Of a DNA stretch of 64,000 nucleotides, positions 50,221 through 58,493 are shown piece by piece. The notes under the pieces are model-generated. The model saw only the letters and a list, made by a program, of their open reading frames with translations. It was not told the origin of the DNA and made no database searches. The stretch's first letter is position 1. Every line of letters begins with the position of its first letter. The position numbers and the translations under genes are program-made. Source of the stretch: an uncultured Pseudomonadota bacterium (GTDB lineage Bacteria; Myxococcota_A; UBA9160; PR03); the NCBI GenBank assembly GCA_900696485.1, contig CAADGG010000100.1, positions 42,902-106,901 on the forward strand, read 5' to 3'.

Positions 50221-51429
50221 ATGTCGAGTGTCACCACATCGCCGCCGGCCGCGGGCCCCGACCCGTTCGCGGAGGCCCGGCTCGGGCCGTTGCGGCTGCG
50301 CAATCGGATCGTGAAGGCCGCCACCTTCGAGGGCATGACGCGCGGCGGACTCGTCTCCGATGCGCTCATCGAGTACGTCACGAGGCCGGCGCGCGGCGGC
50401 GTCGGCATGACGACGCTCGCGTACTGCGCCGTCGCGACGGAGGGCCGGACCTACCGGCACCAGATCTGGATGCGTCCGGAAGCGGTGCCGGGGCTGCGCC
50501 GTCTCAGCGATGCGGTGCACGCCGAGGGCGCGGCCGCGTGCCTTCAGCTCGGCCATGCCGGCTGGTTCGCGAACCCCCGGGCAGGGGGTGCGCCGGCGGT
50601 GGCGCCATCGCGCGTCTTCAGTCCCTACGGCATGGGCTTCCCGCATGCGGCGGACCCCGAGGACCTCGCGCGCTTGCGCCGCGCCTATGCCGACGCCGCA
50701 CGCCTCGCCGTCGAAAGCGGCTTCGACTGTCTCGAGATCCACATGGGCCACGGCTACCTGCTGTCGCAGTTCTTGTCTCCATACACCAATCGTCGTCGCG
50801 ACGAGTACGGTGGGTCGCTCGAGAACCGTGCCCGCTTTCCGCGTGAGGTGGCACGGGCGGTCCGCGACGCGGTTCCCGCCGGTGTCGCGGTCACGGCCAA
50901 GCTCAACATGGAGGACGGCTTCGCGCGGGGCCTCTCACTCGACGACGGCATCGAGGTCGCCCGGCTGCTCGATGCCGATGGCACGCTCGATGCGCTGCAG
51001 CTCACCGTCGGCTTCACCGGCAAGACGCCGATGTATCTGATGCGCGGCGACGTGCCGATCGCCGCGATGGTCGCCGCCGAGCGCAGCGCGCTGCGCCGTC
51101 TCGGGATGCGCTTGCTGGCGCCGTCGATCATCAAGCCGTACCCGTTCGAGGAGGCGTTCCTGCTGCCTGCCGCGCGGCGCGTGCGGGCGGCGGTGCAGAT
51201 GCCGCTGATGCTGCTCGGCGGCATCACGCGGATCGCGACGGTGCGTGCCGCGATGGCCGAAGGCTTCGAGTTCGTCGCGATGGCGCGCGCGCTGCTGTTC
51301 GACCCGGACCTGGTCCACCACGCTCGGACCGCCGCAGCCGACGAGTCCGGCTGCAACCACTGCAACCTGTGCATGACGACGATGGAGCGCGGCAGCACGC
51401 GCTGCGTCCTGCTCGACGTCACGCCGTAG
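50221..51429 (+). CDS. NADH:flavin oxidoreductase (Old Yellow Enzyme family)
   Basis: 402 residues from the ATG at 50221; an ATG 12 bp upstream is the alternative. FMN-binding barrel: FAEARLGPLRLRNRIVKAAT, CLQLGHAGWFANPR (the HxGR-like substrate site), GFDCLEIHMGHGYLLSQFLS, SPYTNRRRDEYGGSLENRAR (conserved in the family) and FVAMARALLFDPDLVHHAR. The C-terminal cluster CNHCNLCMTTMERGSTRC resembles the Fe-S-binding end of 2,4-dienoyl-CoA reductases, but the second flavin/NAD domain is missing. Reduction of an activated C=C bond is likely. Whether the Cys cluster carries iron-sulfur is unknown. Confidence 0.88.
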   Translation: MSSVTTSPPAAGPDPFAEARLGPLRLRNRIVKAATFEGMTRGGLVSDALIEYVTRPARGGVGMTTLAYCAVATEGRTYRHQIWMRPEAVPGLRRLSDAVHAEGAAACLQLGHAGWFANPRAGGAPAVAPSRVFSPYGMGFPHAADPEDLARLRRAYADAARLAVESGFDCLEIHMGHGYLLSQFLSPYTNRRRDEYGGSLENRARFPREVARAVRDAVPAGVAVTAKLNMEDGFARGLSLDDGIEVARLLDADGTLDALQLTVGFTGKTPMYLMRGDVPIAAMVAAERSALRRLGMRLLAPSIIKPYPFEEAFLLPAARRVRAAVQMPLMLLGGITRIATVRAAMAEGFEFVAMARALLFDPDLVHHARTAAADESGCNHCNLCMTTMERGSTRCVLLDVTP

Positions 51430-51479
51430 AGCCGGACGCATCGGATCCGCGGGCGGACCGGCGACGGGGTGGGACGGGG

Positions 51480-52046
51480 ATGGACGAAGACGGGCCGCCC
51501 GGACGCCGCCAGCGGCCCTGGCTCGCCTGGAGCCTCGTCGCCACCGCCGCGGTCGGGGCGCTGTGGCTGGCATCGCTCCCACTCGACGAGCGCCTGCCGG
51601 CCGCTCCCGACCCGCCCGTGCTGCCACCCATGGCGACCCCCGAGATCCGGCGCGAGAGGATCCCCGGGGCGACCCCCGCGACGCCGGCGCCGGCGCCGCC
51701 CGCTGCGGAGTCGCCGCGCACCGACGAGGCGCTGGCCGACGCGCAACCCGCCGTCCCGCTCGAAACCGCGCGCCCGATTCCCGACGACGAAACCCGGGCC
51801 GAGGGCGAGCCGCCGCCGGCGCCCGCCACCGTCGACACGCGGCTGCGTGCCACGATGGAGCGTCAGCTCGCGATGAACGATCTCCGCGGAGTCCGCGTCG
51901 AGATCGACGGCGACCGCGTGATCACCAGCGGCTGGCTTCCCCACGCGGACGAACGCGCACGCGTGCGCCTGCTGATCCGTTCGCTGGCGCCGGAGCTGAT
52001 CCACGAGGATCGAACGGTCGTGGCGCGCGGGGGGGCTGAACGCTGA
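51480..52046 (+). CDS. Single-pass membrane protein with BON-like C-terminal domain
   Basis: 188 residues. One N-terminal helix (PWLAWSLVATAAVGALWLAS) in-out, then a Pro/Ala/Glu-rich linker (about 42-120), and a C-terminal segment TRLRATMERQLAMNDLRGVR followed by VEIDGDRVITSGWLPHADER and ARVRLLIRSLAPELIHEDRT. The alpha-beta pattern with G-W-L turn is like BON or secretin-associated domains that bind envelope phospholipid. It starts with a GGGG stretch rather than a clear Shine-Dalgarno. Probably an envelope protein; role unknown. Convergent with aroD. Confidence 0.65.
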   Translation: MDEDGPPGRRQRPWLAWSLVATAAVGALWLASLPLDERLPAAPDPPVLPPMATPEIRRERIPGATPATPAPAPPAAESPRTDEALADAQPAVPLETARPIPDDETRAEGEPPPAPATVDTRLRATMERQLAMNDLRGVRVEIDGDRVITSGWLPHADERARVRLLIRSLAPELIHEDRTVVARGGAER

Positions 52047-52079
52047 CTCCGGCGGCCCGGCGCCAGACCGCCGCGAGTT

Positions 52080-52787
52080 CTACGCCCGCAGTCCGGTCCG
52101 GCGCAGCAGGTCCACGAGTTCGTCGAGCGGGAGCTGCCCCGGCGCCGTCGAGCGGCCGGCGTGGGCGTAGCTGACGAGCGAACCGAGGGCCGGGAACAGC
52201 ACGCGCGTCGCAAGGCCCGCCTCGCCCATTCCGATGACGATCCGGCCGATCTCCGCCGGCGCCAGCAGCGCCGCGGCGAGCGTTCGGATGTCTTCCGGCG
52301 CGCGCACGGCCGCGGCGATCTTCACGACGTCGGCGCCGGCCCCGTGTGCGCGCGCGATGAGGTCGGCGAGCGCGCTCGGCTCGGGCGTGCGCTCGAAGTC
52401 ATGGTGTGACGCGATCAGCAAGCAGCCGGCCTCACGCGCCGCCGGTCCCAGCTCGGCCAGCAGCGCGGGCGCCGCCAGCTCGACGTCGATGGCGCCGACG
52501 TGCGGTAGCAGCGCGAGGAACAGTTTCTCGCGCTCCGCCTCCCGGCCGGCCCAGGCGCCGCCCTCGGCGCGGCTGCGGATCGTCGCGAGGGTCGGGATCC
52601 CGTCGTACTTCGCGAGTTCGGCGAGGACGGACGCGGCGCTGCGCGACGCGAACGCATCGACGCGCAGCTCGGCGACGTCGAGCCCACGCGCGCGCAGCGC
52701 CTGGACCTCCGCGCGCGACGGCGTATCGTCGAGCGGCACCGCGACGGCCACCGTCCTGCCGAGTTCGAGAGCAGCGATCTTCAGCAT
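52080..52787 (-). CDS. aroD: Type I 3-dehydroquinate dehydratase
   Basis: 235 residues from the ATG at 52787. Type I DHQase signature: VAELRVDAF (Glu40), TLATIRSRAEGG (Arg71), ASHHDFERTP with the catalytic His129 (H143 type), ADVVKIAAA with the Schiff-base Lys156, and GRSTAPGQLPLDEL at the end. It dehydrates 3-dehydroquinate to 3-dehydroshikimate in the shikimate pathway. No other shikimate gene is adjacent. A 44-nt part of the gene is copied next to the IS91 remnant at 44472-44515. A large inverted repeat lies upstream. Confidence 0.93.
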   Translation of the reverse strand: MLKIAALELGRTVAVAVPLDDTPSRAEVQALRARGLDVAELRVDAFASRSAASVLAELAKYDGIPTLATIRSRAEGGAWAGREAEREKLFLALLPHVGAIDVELAAPALLAELGPAAREAGCLLIASHHDFERTPEPSALADLIARAHGAGADVVKIAAAVRAPEDIRTLAAALLAPAEIGRIVIGMGEAGLATRVLFPALGSLVSYAHAGRSTAPGQLPLDELVDLLRRTGLRA

Positions 52788-52849
52788 GGCCGGATCGTTC
52801 CGCGCCGCGCGCGGCACGGCAAGGGCTCGGCGGCAGCGGATGCGACCGC

Positions 52850-53050
52850 GCTCACAGGCTTGCCGGAAATCGGCCACTGGCGAACGCGCATCGCCGGGTG
52901 GGAGGAGCACACCCGGAGCCGTAATCCGCAGGCGGCCGCACCAAAGCCGTATGCAGCGCCGAAGCTCGTCCGCCGAGGACATCGGCGCAGGGTGTGCTCC
53001 TCCCACCCGCCTCCGAACATCGTCGGCCGATTTTCGGCAACCCTGTCAGA
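52850..53050. repeat. Long imperfect inverted repeat (possible MITE-like element)
   Basis: Left arm (about 52850-52914) reads CTCACAGGCTTGCCGGAAATCGG, then ...GGGTGGGAGGAGCACACCC. The reverse complement of the right arm (about 52990-53050) reads CTGACAGGGTTGCCGAAAAT, then ...GGGTGGGAGGAGCACACCC. Arms of roughly 60 nt match at most positions around a core of about 75 nt. It fills the gap between aroD and the membrane-enzyme gene and includes the latter's stop codon. No open frame inside. Confidence 0.7.
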
Positions 53051-53807
53051 GCAGTCCGGGCAGGATCGCCCGGCGTTCGGGCGGGTAGTCCGGGAACGTC
53101 TCGCGGTACCAGCGATGGTGCGCGAGCGCCCGCGGCAGCAGGTTCGCGATGGTGAACAGCGCGAAGAGCCCGCCCGCCCACGTCCACGCGGCCAGCGCGA
53201 AGCCGCACCACTCGATGATCTCGCCGAGATAGTTCGGGCAGCTGACGAAGCGATAGAGCCCGCCGCGGGGAATCTTGTAGCCGGACTCCCCCGGTCGGCG
53301 CAGGCGTCGCAGGATCGCGTCGGAGTGCAGATTCGCGGCCCAGCCGAACAGGAACAGCGCGACGCCGATCCCGAAGCGCGGATCGCCGAGCCAGGCTTCG
53401 GTATGGCGCAGCACGCCGTGGCTGATCGCGTAGGCGTTGAGGCTCCCGTTCAGGCAGTTGAACGCGACCGCCAGCACGACGGTCAGCAGTGGCGTCTGCT
53501 TCGCGCCCACCCGCATGCGCAGCGGATAGATGAAGGTCCGCTGCAGGTAGTGGAGCTGCCAGAGACCCAGCAGCAGCAGCGGCCCGACGCGCAGCGCATG
53601 TTCGCCGGTGAAGAACACGGCGGCGAAGACGACCGGCGCCGGCAGCTCCTGGATCCACCAGGCCGTTCGCGTCGGAAGGCCGGGCCCGAAGCCGGCGCGC
53701 GCATGCCGGCCGTACGGCGCTGGCACGAACAGCAGCGCGACGAAGGCCGCCAGCGCCGAGAGCGCAAGCGCGAGGAGACCGTAGAAGTAGAGTCGATCCG
53801 GATCCAT
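53046..53807 (-). CDS. Steroid 5-alpha-reductase family (3-oxo-5-alpha-steroid 4-dehydrogenase-like) membrane protein
   Basis: 253 residues from the ATG at 53807. About six hydrophobic helices. Family signature: QLHYLQRTFIYPLRM, the Asn/Asp-rich mid-part (NCLNGSLNAYA, HSDAILRRLR), and the C-terminal YKIPRGGLYRFVSCPNYLGE, IIEWCGFALAAW, LPRALAHHRWYRETFPDYP (the NADPH-binding end conserved in SRD5A enzymes). It reduces the 4,5-double bond of 3-oxo-steroids or a 2,3-enoyl acyl-CoA with NADPH. In bacteria the substrate is often unknown. Its stop lies in a long inverted repeat; divergent from the ATP-grasp-like gene. Confidence 0.85.
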   Translation of the reverse strand: MDPDRLYFYGLLALALSALAAFVALLFVPAPYGRHARAGFGPGLPTRTAWWIQELPAPVVFAAVFFTGEHALRVGPLLLLGLWQLHYLQRTFIYPLRMRVGAKQTPLLTVVLAVAFNCLNGSLNAYAISHGVLRHTEAWLGDPRFGIGVALFLFGWAANLHSDAILRRLRRPGESGYKIPRGGLYRFVSCPNYLGEIIEWCGFALAAWTWAGGLFALFTIANLLPRALAHHRWYRETFPDYPPERRAILPGLL

Positions 53808-53926
53808 GGTGGGTCTCGATCCCGTGGTGCCCGCTCGTCCCGCCGCCCGGACGCGGGTTCGTCCGCGGCGGCTGCGGCCGCAGCATCGCATGCCGGACGC
53901 GCCGGCGCTCGACTATCTTTCGCCGC

Positions 53927-55147
53927 ATGCCCGGTCCGGAGCTTGCCGCCGCCGCGATTCCGTACGCCCACAGCCTCGTCGCCGTGGGACCCGAAGCGTT
54001 CGATACGATCCGCCGCACCGTTGCGGCGCTGTTCCGGATCGCCCACCTCGATGCGTACCAGACCCGCGTCGACGCCGGGGCCGATGCGGTGGCGCGTCAT
54101 CGCCCGCCGAACCATGCCGTGTTCATGGGCTACGACTTCCACCTGACGCCAGCCGGCCCGCGGCTGATCGAGATCAACACCAACGCCGGCGGGGCGTTGC
54201 TGAACGGCCTCCACACCGCGTCGCTGTGCCCGCCGGAGTCGCTCGCCGGGCTATGTGCAGAGCTCGTCCCACTCGAGGCGATGCGGGAGCGGCTGCTCGG
54301 GACGTTCCGCGCGGAGTGGGCGGCCGCGCGGCCGGATGCCCCGCTGACGCGCGCGGTGATTGCCGACGATCGGCCCGCACAGCAGTTCCTGCGCGCGGAG
54401 TTCGAGCTGTTCCGCGAGGGCTTCCGGGGCGCCGGGATCGTCGCCGAGATCTGCGACGTCCGCGCGCTGGAGCACCGCCCCGGGGCGGGTCTCTGCCTCG
54501 GCGGAGAGCCGGTGGATCTCGTCTATCTGCGCGACACCGACTGGCGCTTCGAGGAGCCGCGCAGCAGCGCGCTGCGCGCGGCCTACCTGGCCGGCGAAAC
54601 CGTCGTGACACCGGCTCCGCGCGAGCATCACCTGCTCGCACACAAGGCGCGCCTTGCGCGATTCTCTTCGCCGTCCGCGTTGCGCGAGTCCGGCGCGTCG
54701 CCGGAGGAGATCGCGCTGCTCACGGACGTCGTGCCGGAGACGATCCCGCTCGACACGCTCGGCGTCGAGGCCGCCTGGCGGACGCGGCGCGACTGGGTCT
54801 TCAAGCCGGGCGCGTCGCACGCGAGTCGCGCCGTCTACCGCGGCGACAAGATCTCGCAGCGCAAGCTCGAGGAGATCGCCGCACGGGGCGGCTTCGTCGC
54901 GCAGCGTCGGATCGAGCCGGGAGCGCTGGAAGTCACGACGCTCGACGGACCGCGGCGCATGAAGTTCGATGTCCGCGCCTACGCGTACCGCGACGAGGTC
55001 CTGCTGCTCGGAGCCCGTGTCTACGAAGGCCAGGTGACGAACTTCCGGACGCCCGGGGGCGGCTTCTCGGCGATCTGCGTGGTGCGGGGCGGGAGCTCGG
55101 GCCCGGCTTCCGGAAGCGCCGTCGGCCCCGCCGTCAGCGAGCGATGA
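53927..55147 (+). CDS. Possible ATP-grasp-fold protein
   Basis: 406 residues. N-terminal half has an acidic metal/ligand strand GPRLIEINTNAGGALLN, reminiscent of an ATP-grasp EINxN segment. The middle has DRPAQQFLRAEFELFREGFR. A later strand DWVFKPGASHASRAVYRGDK resembles a P-loop-like ATP-binding loop in ATP-grasp enzymes, followed by GGFVAQRRIEPGALEVTT and MKFDVRAYAYRDEVLLLGAR. The order of segments would fit a circularly permuted ATP-grasp, but I am not certain of this. The acceptor is not known. Convergent with, and overlapping by 14 bp, the TreT gene. Confidence 0.65.
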   Translation: MPGPELAAAAIPYAHSLVAVGPEAFDTIRRTVAALFRIAHLDAYQTRVDAGADAVARHRPPNHAVFMGYDFHLTPAGPRLIEINTNAGGALLNGLHTASLCPPESLAGLCAELVPLEAMRERLLGTFRAEWAAARPDAPLTRAVIADDRPAQQFLRAEFELFREGFRGAGIVAEICDVRALEHRPGAGLCLGGEPVDLVYLRDTDWRFEEPRSSALRAAYLAGETVVTPAPREHHLLAHKARLARFSSPSALRESGASPEEIALLTDVVPETIPLDTLGVEAAWRTRRDWVFKPGASHASRAVYRGDKISQRKLEEIAARGGFVAQRRIEPGALEVTTLDGPRRMKFDVRAYAYRDEVLLLGARVYEGQVTNFRTPGGGFSAICVVRGGSSGPASGSAVGPAVSER

Positions 55148-56585
55148 GGTCTCCGAACAGCTTGGTGTAGTCCTCGAGCTGACGGATGCCGAGAAACTTC
55201 GTCCGGACCCGTTCGCGCCCGGCGGCGCCCATCCTGCGGTTGCACTCGGGATCGGACAGCAGCTCGGCGAGCGCTCGGACGAATGCGTCGCGATCGCGCG
55301 GGTTTTCGAGCAGCACGCCGGAGACGCCGTCTTCGATCTGGTCCCGGATCCCGCCGACGGCGCTCGCGATGACGGGACGCGCCTTCCACAGCGCCTCGGT
55401 CACCGTGAGCCCGAAGCCCTCGTGCAGGCTCTTCTGCACGATCACGGCGGCGCGCCGCTGCAGCGCATTGACGATCGCCGCGTTCTCCGCGCTGTCGGCC
55501 GTCGGCAGCATCGCCAGATGGACGAACTTGCGCATCGCGTGCGGCAGGGCGCGCCACGCGGCCACGACCGACTCGTAGACCTCGGCGCCTTCCGGATCGT
55601 CGGCGACGGCCGTGACGTTGGGACCGGCGAGCACGAGCTCGGCGCCGAGATCGGGATGCTCGCTCGCCAGCGCGACGAACCCCTCCATCACCCCGATGGG
55701 ATCCTTCAACGGATCCCATCGCGATACCTGGACGACGAGCGGCGCGTCGCGCCGGACGGCGCGGCCGAGCCGCAGGACGTCTGCCGCGCGATCGACGCGG
55801 CCCGGCGTTCCGTCGGGCCGGACGAAGGTGAGCGGCGCGTCCGGCGGCGGCCCTTCGAGGATGCCGGTCTCGACGAGGATGGCCTCCGCGACGGCGGGCT
55901 CCATGTCCTGGTTCTTCGGCGAGAACGGATCGATCCCGGGCTGGATGATCCGCGAGCGGCCGCGATCGCAGCAGTCCGGGATGTAGGCATGGCGGGAGAA
56001 GACGGTCGCCTCGACCTCTTCGAGGTACGGCGCGAGGAAGGCCCATCCGCGATCCACCTCCTCGCCGCGCTCGTCATGCCCGATATGGCAGCGCCAGACC
56101 ACGCGGGCGCCCGCCGCCCGCATCCGGCGGGCGAGCCCCGCCGTCTGTGGATCGTGCAGGATCACCAGGTCACCGGAGCTAACGACGGACTCGAGGTCGA
56201 CAGCGTTGCGTTCGAGCGTCGCCTCGTAGATGGCACGCGCGTCGTCGTCGAGCGGCGTCCCGTCGCCGTGCGAGCCGTGGAGCGCGTGATGGATCCGCTT
56301 CGTCAGCTTGAAGAACGTCGGATCGCCCTCGAGCACGGCCCAGCGGCAGTCGATGCCGGCGCCGCGCACATAGCCGACCAGCGGCTGCAGCATCTCCGCG
56401 ACGCCGCCGCCGACGGCTGTCGAGTTGACGTTCCACACCGACGCCCCGTGTAGGGCCTGCGCAAGCTCTTCCGAGCGTCCCTGCAGCGTCCGAACGCGCT
56501 CTTCCCCGACGATCGGGACATAGCGTTCGAGCGACCGCGGGGGCGGATCGACCTGTTGCAGCCGGCCGCGGTCCTGATCTCCCAT
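55134..56585 (-). CDS. treT: Trehalose synthase/glycosyltransferase (TreT-like, GT4)
   Basis: 483 residues. GGAGG is 5 nt before the ATG. Sequence matches the TreT family: SVWNVNSTAVGGGVAEMLQP, LEGDPTFFKLTKRIHHALHG, HDPQTAGLARRMRAAGARVV (catalytic/acceptor region), RRPD-like RWDPLKDPIGVMEGF, and the GT-B donor site SLHEGFGLTVTEALWKARPV, which holds the E-x7-E motif. TreT joins ADP- or UDP-glucose to glucose to make trehalose, also working in reverse. The partner gene in other bacteria is often an ADP-glucose or maltokinase; none is here. Divergent from the P450 gene. Confidence 0.85.
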   Translation of the reverse strand: MGDQDRGRLQQVDPPPRSLERYVPIVGEERVRTLQGRSEELAQALHGASVWNVNSTAVGGGVAEMLQPLVGYVRGAGIDCRWAVLEGDPTFFKLTKRIHHALHGSHGDGTPLDDDARAIYEATLERNAVDLESVVSSGDLVILHDPQTAGLARRMRAAGARVVWRCHIGHDERGEEVDRGWAFLAPYLEEVEATVFSRHAYIPDCCDRGRSRIIQPGIDPFSPKNQDMEPAVAEAILVETGILEGPPPDAPLTFVRPDGTPGRVDRAADVLRLGRAVRRDAPLVVQVSRWDPLKDPIGVMEGFVALASEHPDLGAELVLAGPNVTAVADDPEGAEVYESVVAAWRALPHAMRKFVHLAMLPTADSAENAAIVNALQRRAAVIVQKSLHEGFGLTVTEALWKARPVIASAVGGIRDQIEDGVSGVLLENPRDRDAFVRALAELLSDPECNRRMGAAGRERVRTKFLGIRQLEDYTKLFGDLIAR

Positions 56586-56766
56586 GGCATCCTCCGCCCG
56601 GAGAGAGTGCCGTGCGGGCCTCTCTCCGCGCAAATGTCCCGGGTGCGACAGAACTCGCGGAACCCGCCACGGACCGGCCCGCGGCGGAGCACGGGGGCGG
56701 ATCGCTCGCCCGAACGGACCCGCCCGCTACGCTGCTCGCAGCCGCCCTTCTGGAGAGTCCCTCGTG

Positions 56767-58008
56767 ATGAGCCCGTCGCCCTCCTTCGACCGTGCCACGC
56801 TCGATTGCATCTCGGCCCCGCACTACGAGAAGAACGGCTATCCGTTCGCCGAGTGGGCCTGGCTGCGCCGGAACGACCCGGTCGCCTGGATCGAGCAGCC
56901 GGACTACGACCCGTTCTGGGCGATCACGCGCCACGCCGACATCATCGAGCTGTCGAAGCAGCCGGAGCTGTTCCAGAACGAGCCACGGCTCGCGGTATTC
57001 AGCAACCACCTTCCGCCGCCGCCCGAAGCCTCGATCCGGCATCTGCTGAACATGGATCCGCCGGATCACGGCCGCTACCGGAACGTCACGAGCAAACAGT
57101 TCACGCCGCGCGTCGTCAGCGGCATGCGCGAGAAGGTCGAGCGCATCACGCGCGAGGTCCTCGACGAGGCCGCCGCCCGTGGCGAAGGCGACTTCGTCCG
57201 CGACATCTCCGCACCGATCACGATCGCCGTGATCGCCGAGATGCTCGGCGTGCCGGCGTCGGACCGTGGGCTGCTGTTCCGCTGGACCAACGAGGTGATC
57301 GCACCGGAGGATCCCGAGTTCCAGCGTGCCGATACCTCGACCAGCACGTTCGAGCAGGCGCAGATCGAGCTGTTCCAGTACTTCGACGCGATGTCGCGCG
57401 AGCGGCGGGCCCGCCCGAAGGACGACATCGTCAGCGTCGTCGCGAACGGCGCGGTGAACGGCACGCCGCTCGGGCCGGTGGAGCTGCTCTCGTACTACCT
57501 GCTGCTCGTCGTCGCCGGCAACGAGACGACACGCAATGCGATGACCGGCGGCATGATCGCGTTCCTCGAGCATCCAGGGCAGTGGAAGGCGCTGCGCCGG
57601 GAGGCCGGGCTGCTCGACCTCGCGATCGAGGAGATCGTGCGCTGGGTTTCGCCGGTGATCCAGTTCTGCCGCACGCCGACGCGCGACTACACGCTGCGCG
57701 GCAAGACGATCCGCGCCGGACAGAACGCGTGTCTGTTCTACCCGTCGGCAAACCGCGACGAGGAAGTGTTCCCGGACGGCGACGTGTTCCGCATCGACCG
57801 CAACCCGAACCAGCATCTCGCGTTCGGTGTCGGCGAGCACGTGTGCCTCGGCGCCCACCTCGCGCGGCTCGAGCTGCACGCCGCCTTCGCGGCGCTCCGC
57901 GAGCGGCTCGTGTCGGCGGAACTCACCGGGCCGGTCGAGCGCGCGCGCTCGAGCTTCGTCGGCGGCATCAAGCGCGCGCCGATGCGCTGGGAGATCCGGC
58001 CGGCGTGA
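56767..58008 (+). CDS. Cytochrome P450
   Basis: 413 residues. GGAG before the ATG at 56767; a GTG 3 bp upstream is in frame. I-helix oxygen-activating motif VVAGNETTRNAM, K-helix EEIVRW (the ExxR position), and the heme loop FGVGEHVCLGAHLAR with the proximal ligand Cys360. N-terminal LNMDPPDHGRYRNVTSKQFT is the normal C-helix region. Soluble bacterial type with no membrane anchor, so electrons would come from ferredoxin or a flavoprotein reductase, neither of which is adjacent. It resembles acyl, terpene and steroid hydroxylases such as CYP107/CYP125-type proteins; exact substrate unknown. Confidence 0.9.
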   Translation: MSPSPSFDRATLDCISAPHYEKNGYPFAEWAWLRRNDPVAWIEQPDYDPFWAITRHADIIELSKQPELFQNEPRLAVFSNHLPPPPEASIRHLLNMDPPDHGRYRNVTSKQFTPRVVSGMREKVERITREVLDEAAARGEGDFVRDISAPITIAVIAEMLGVPASDRGLLFRWTNEVIAPEDPEFQRADTSTSTFEQAQIELFQYFDAMSRERRARPKDDIVSVVANGAVNGTPLGPVELLSYYLLLVVAGNETTRNAMTGGMIAFLEHPGQWKALRREAGLLDLAIEEIVRWVSPVIQFCRTPTRDYTLRGKTIRAGQNACLFYPSANRDEEVFPDGDVFRIDRNPNQHLAFGVGEHVCLGAHLARLELHAAFAALRERLVSAELTGPVERARSSFVGGIKRAPMRWEIRPA

Positions 58009-58493
58009 GTGGCACCGGGACCGCGCCGGGACCGGTGCAGCCGTACCGCTGCGCCGCGTGCGGCTTCGCCCAGGCACGGCCGATCTCGAGGCTGCGCGTC
58101 GCCACCTTGTGCCTCTTCGACGACGCGCGCTTTCCCGGCCGCTGCGTGCTGGTGCTGGACGAGCACGCGACGTCGGTGGAGGAGCTGCCGCTCGACACGG
58201 CGCGCGATCTTGCGCTCGATACGCGCGACGCCGCGCGAGCGATCCGCACGGCCACCGGCGCACCGCGCATCAACTACGCGGCGTTCGGCAACATCGTGCC
58301 GCACGTGCACGTGCACGTGATCCCGCGCCACGGCCCGTGGGACGCGGCCCCGCAGGCGACGGCCTGGGACCATCCGGAGCCCGAACGCCCGCTCGAGACG
58401 GCCGAGGCCGAGCGGCTCGTCGCCGCGCTCCGGCGCGCGCTCGCGGCGGCGGACGCTCCGCGTCAGCCCCAGCGCGCCTCGACGACGACATAG
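58005..58493 (+). CDS. HIT family protein
   Basis: 162 residues. GTG start in a GTGA overlap with the P450 stop, so translation is coupled. An N-terminal zinc-like CAACGFAQ pair of Cys precedes LFDDARFPGRCVLVLDEHAT. The HIT signature NIVPHVHVHVIPRHG carries the histidine triad. HIT proteins hydrolyse or transfer nucleotidyl groups, for example AMP-X compounds. A functional link with the P450 is suggested only by the overlap. The last 31 bp overlap the convergent methyltransferase gene. Confidence 0.86.
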   Translation: MSGTGTAPGPVQPYRCAACGFAQARPISRLRVATLCLFDDARFPGRCVLVLDEHATSVEELPLDTARDLALDTRDAARAIRTATGAPRINYAAFGNIVPHVHVHVIPRHGPWDAAPQATAWDHPEPERPLETAEAERLVAALRRALAAADAPRQPQRASTTT

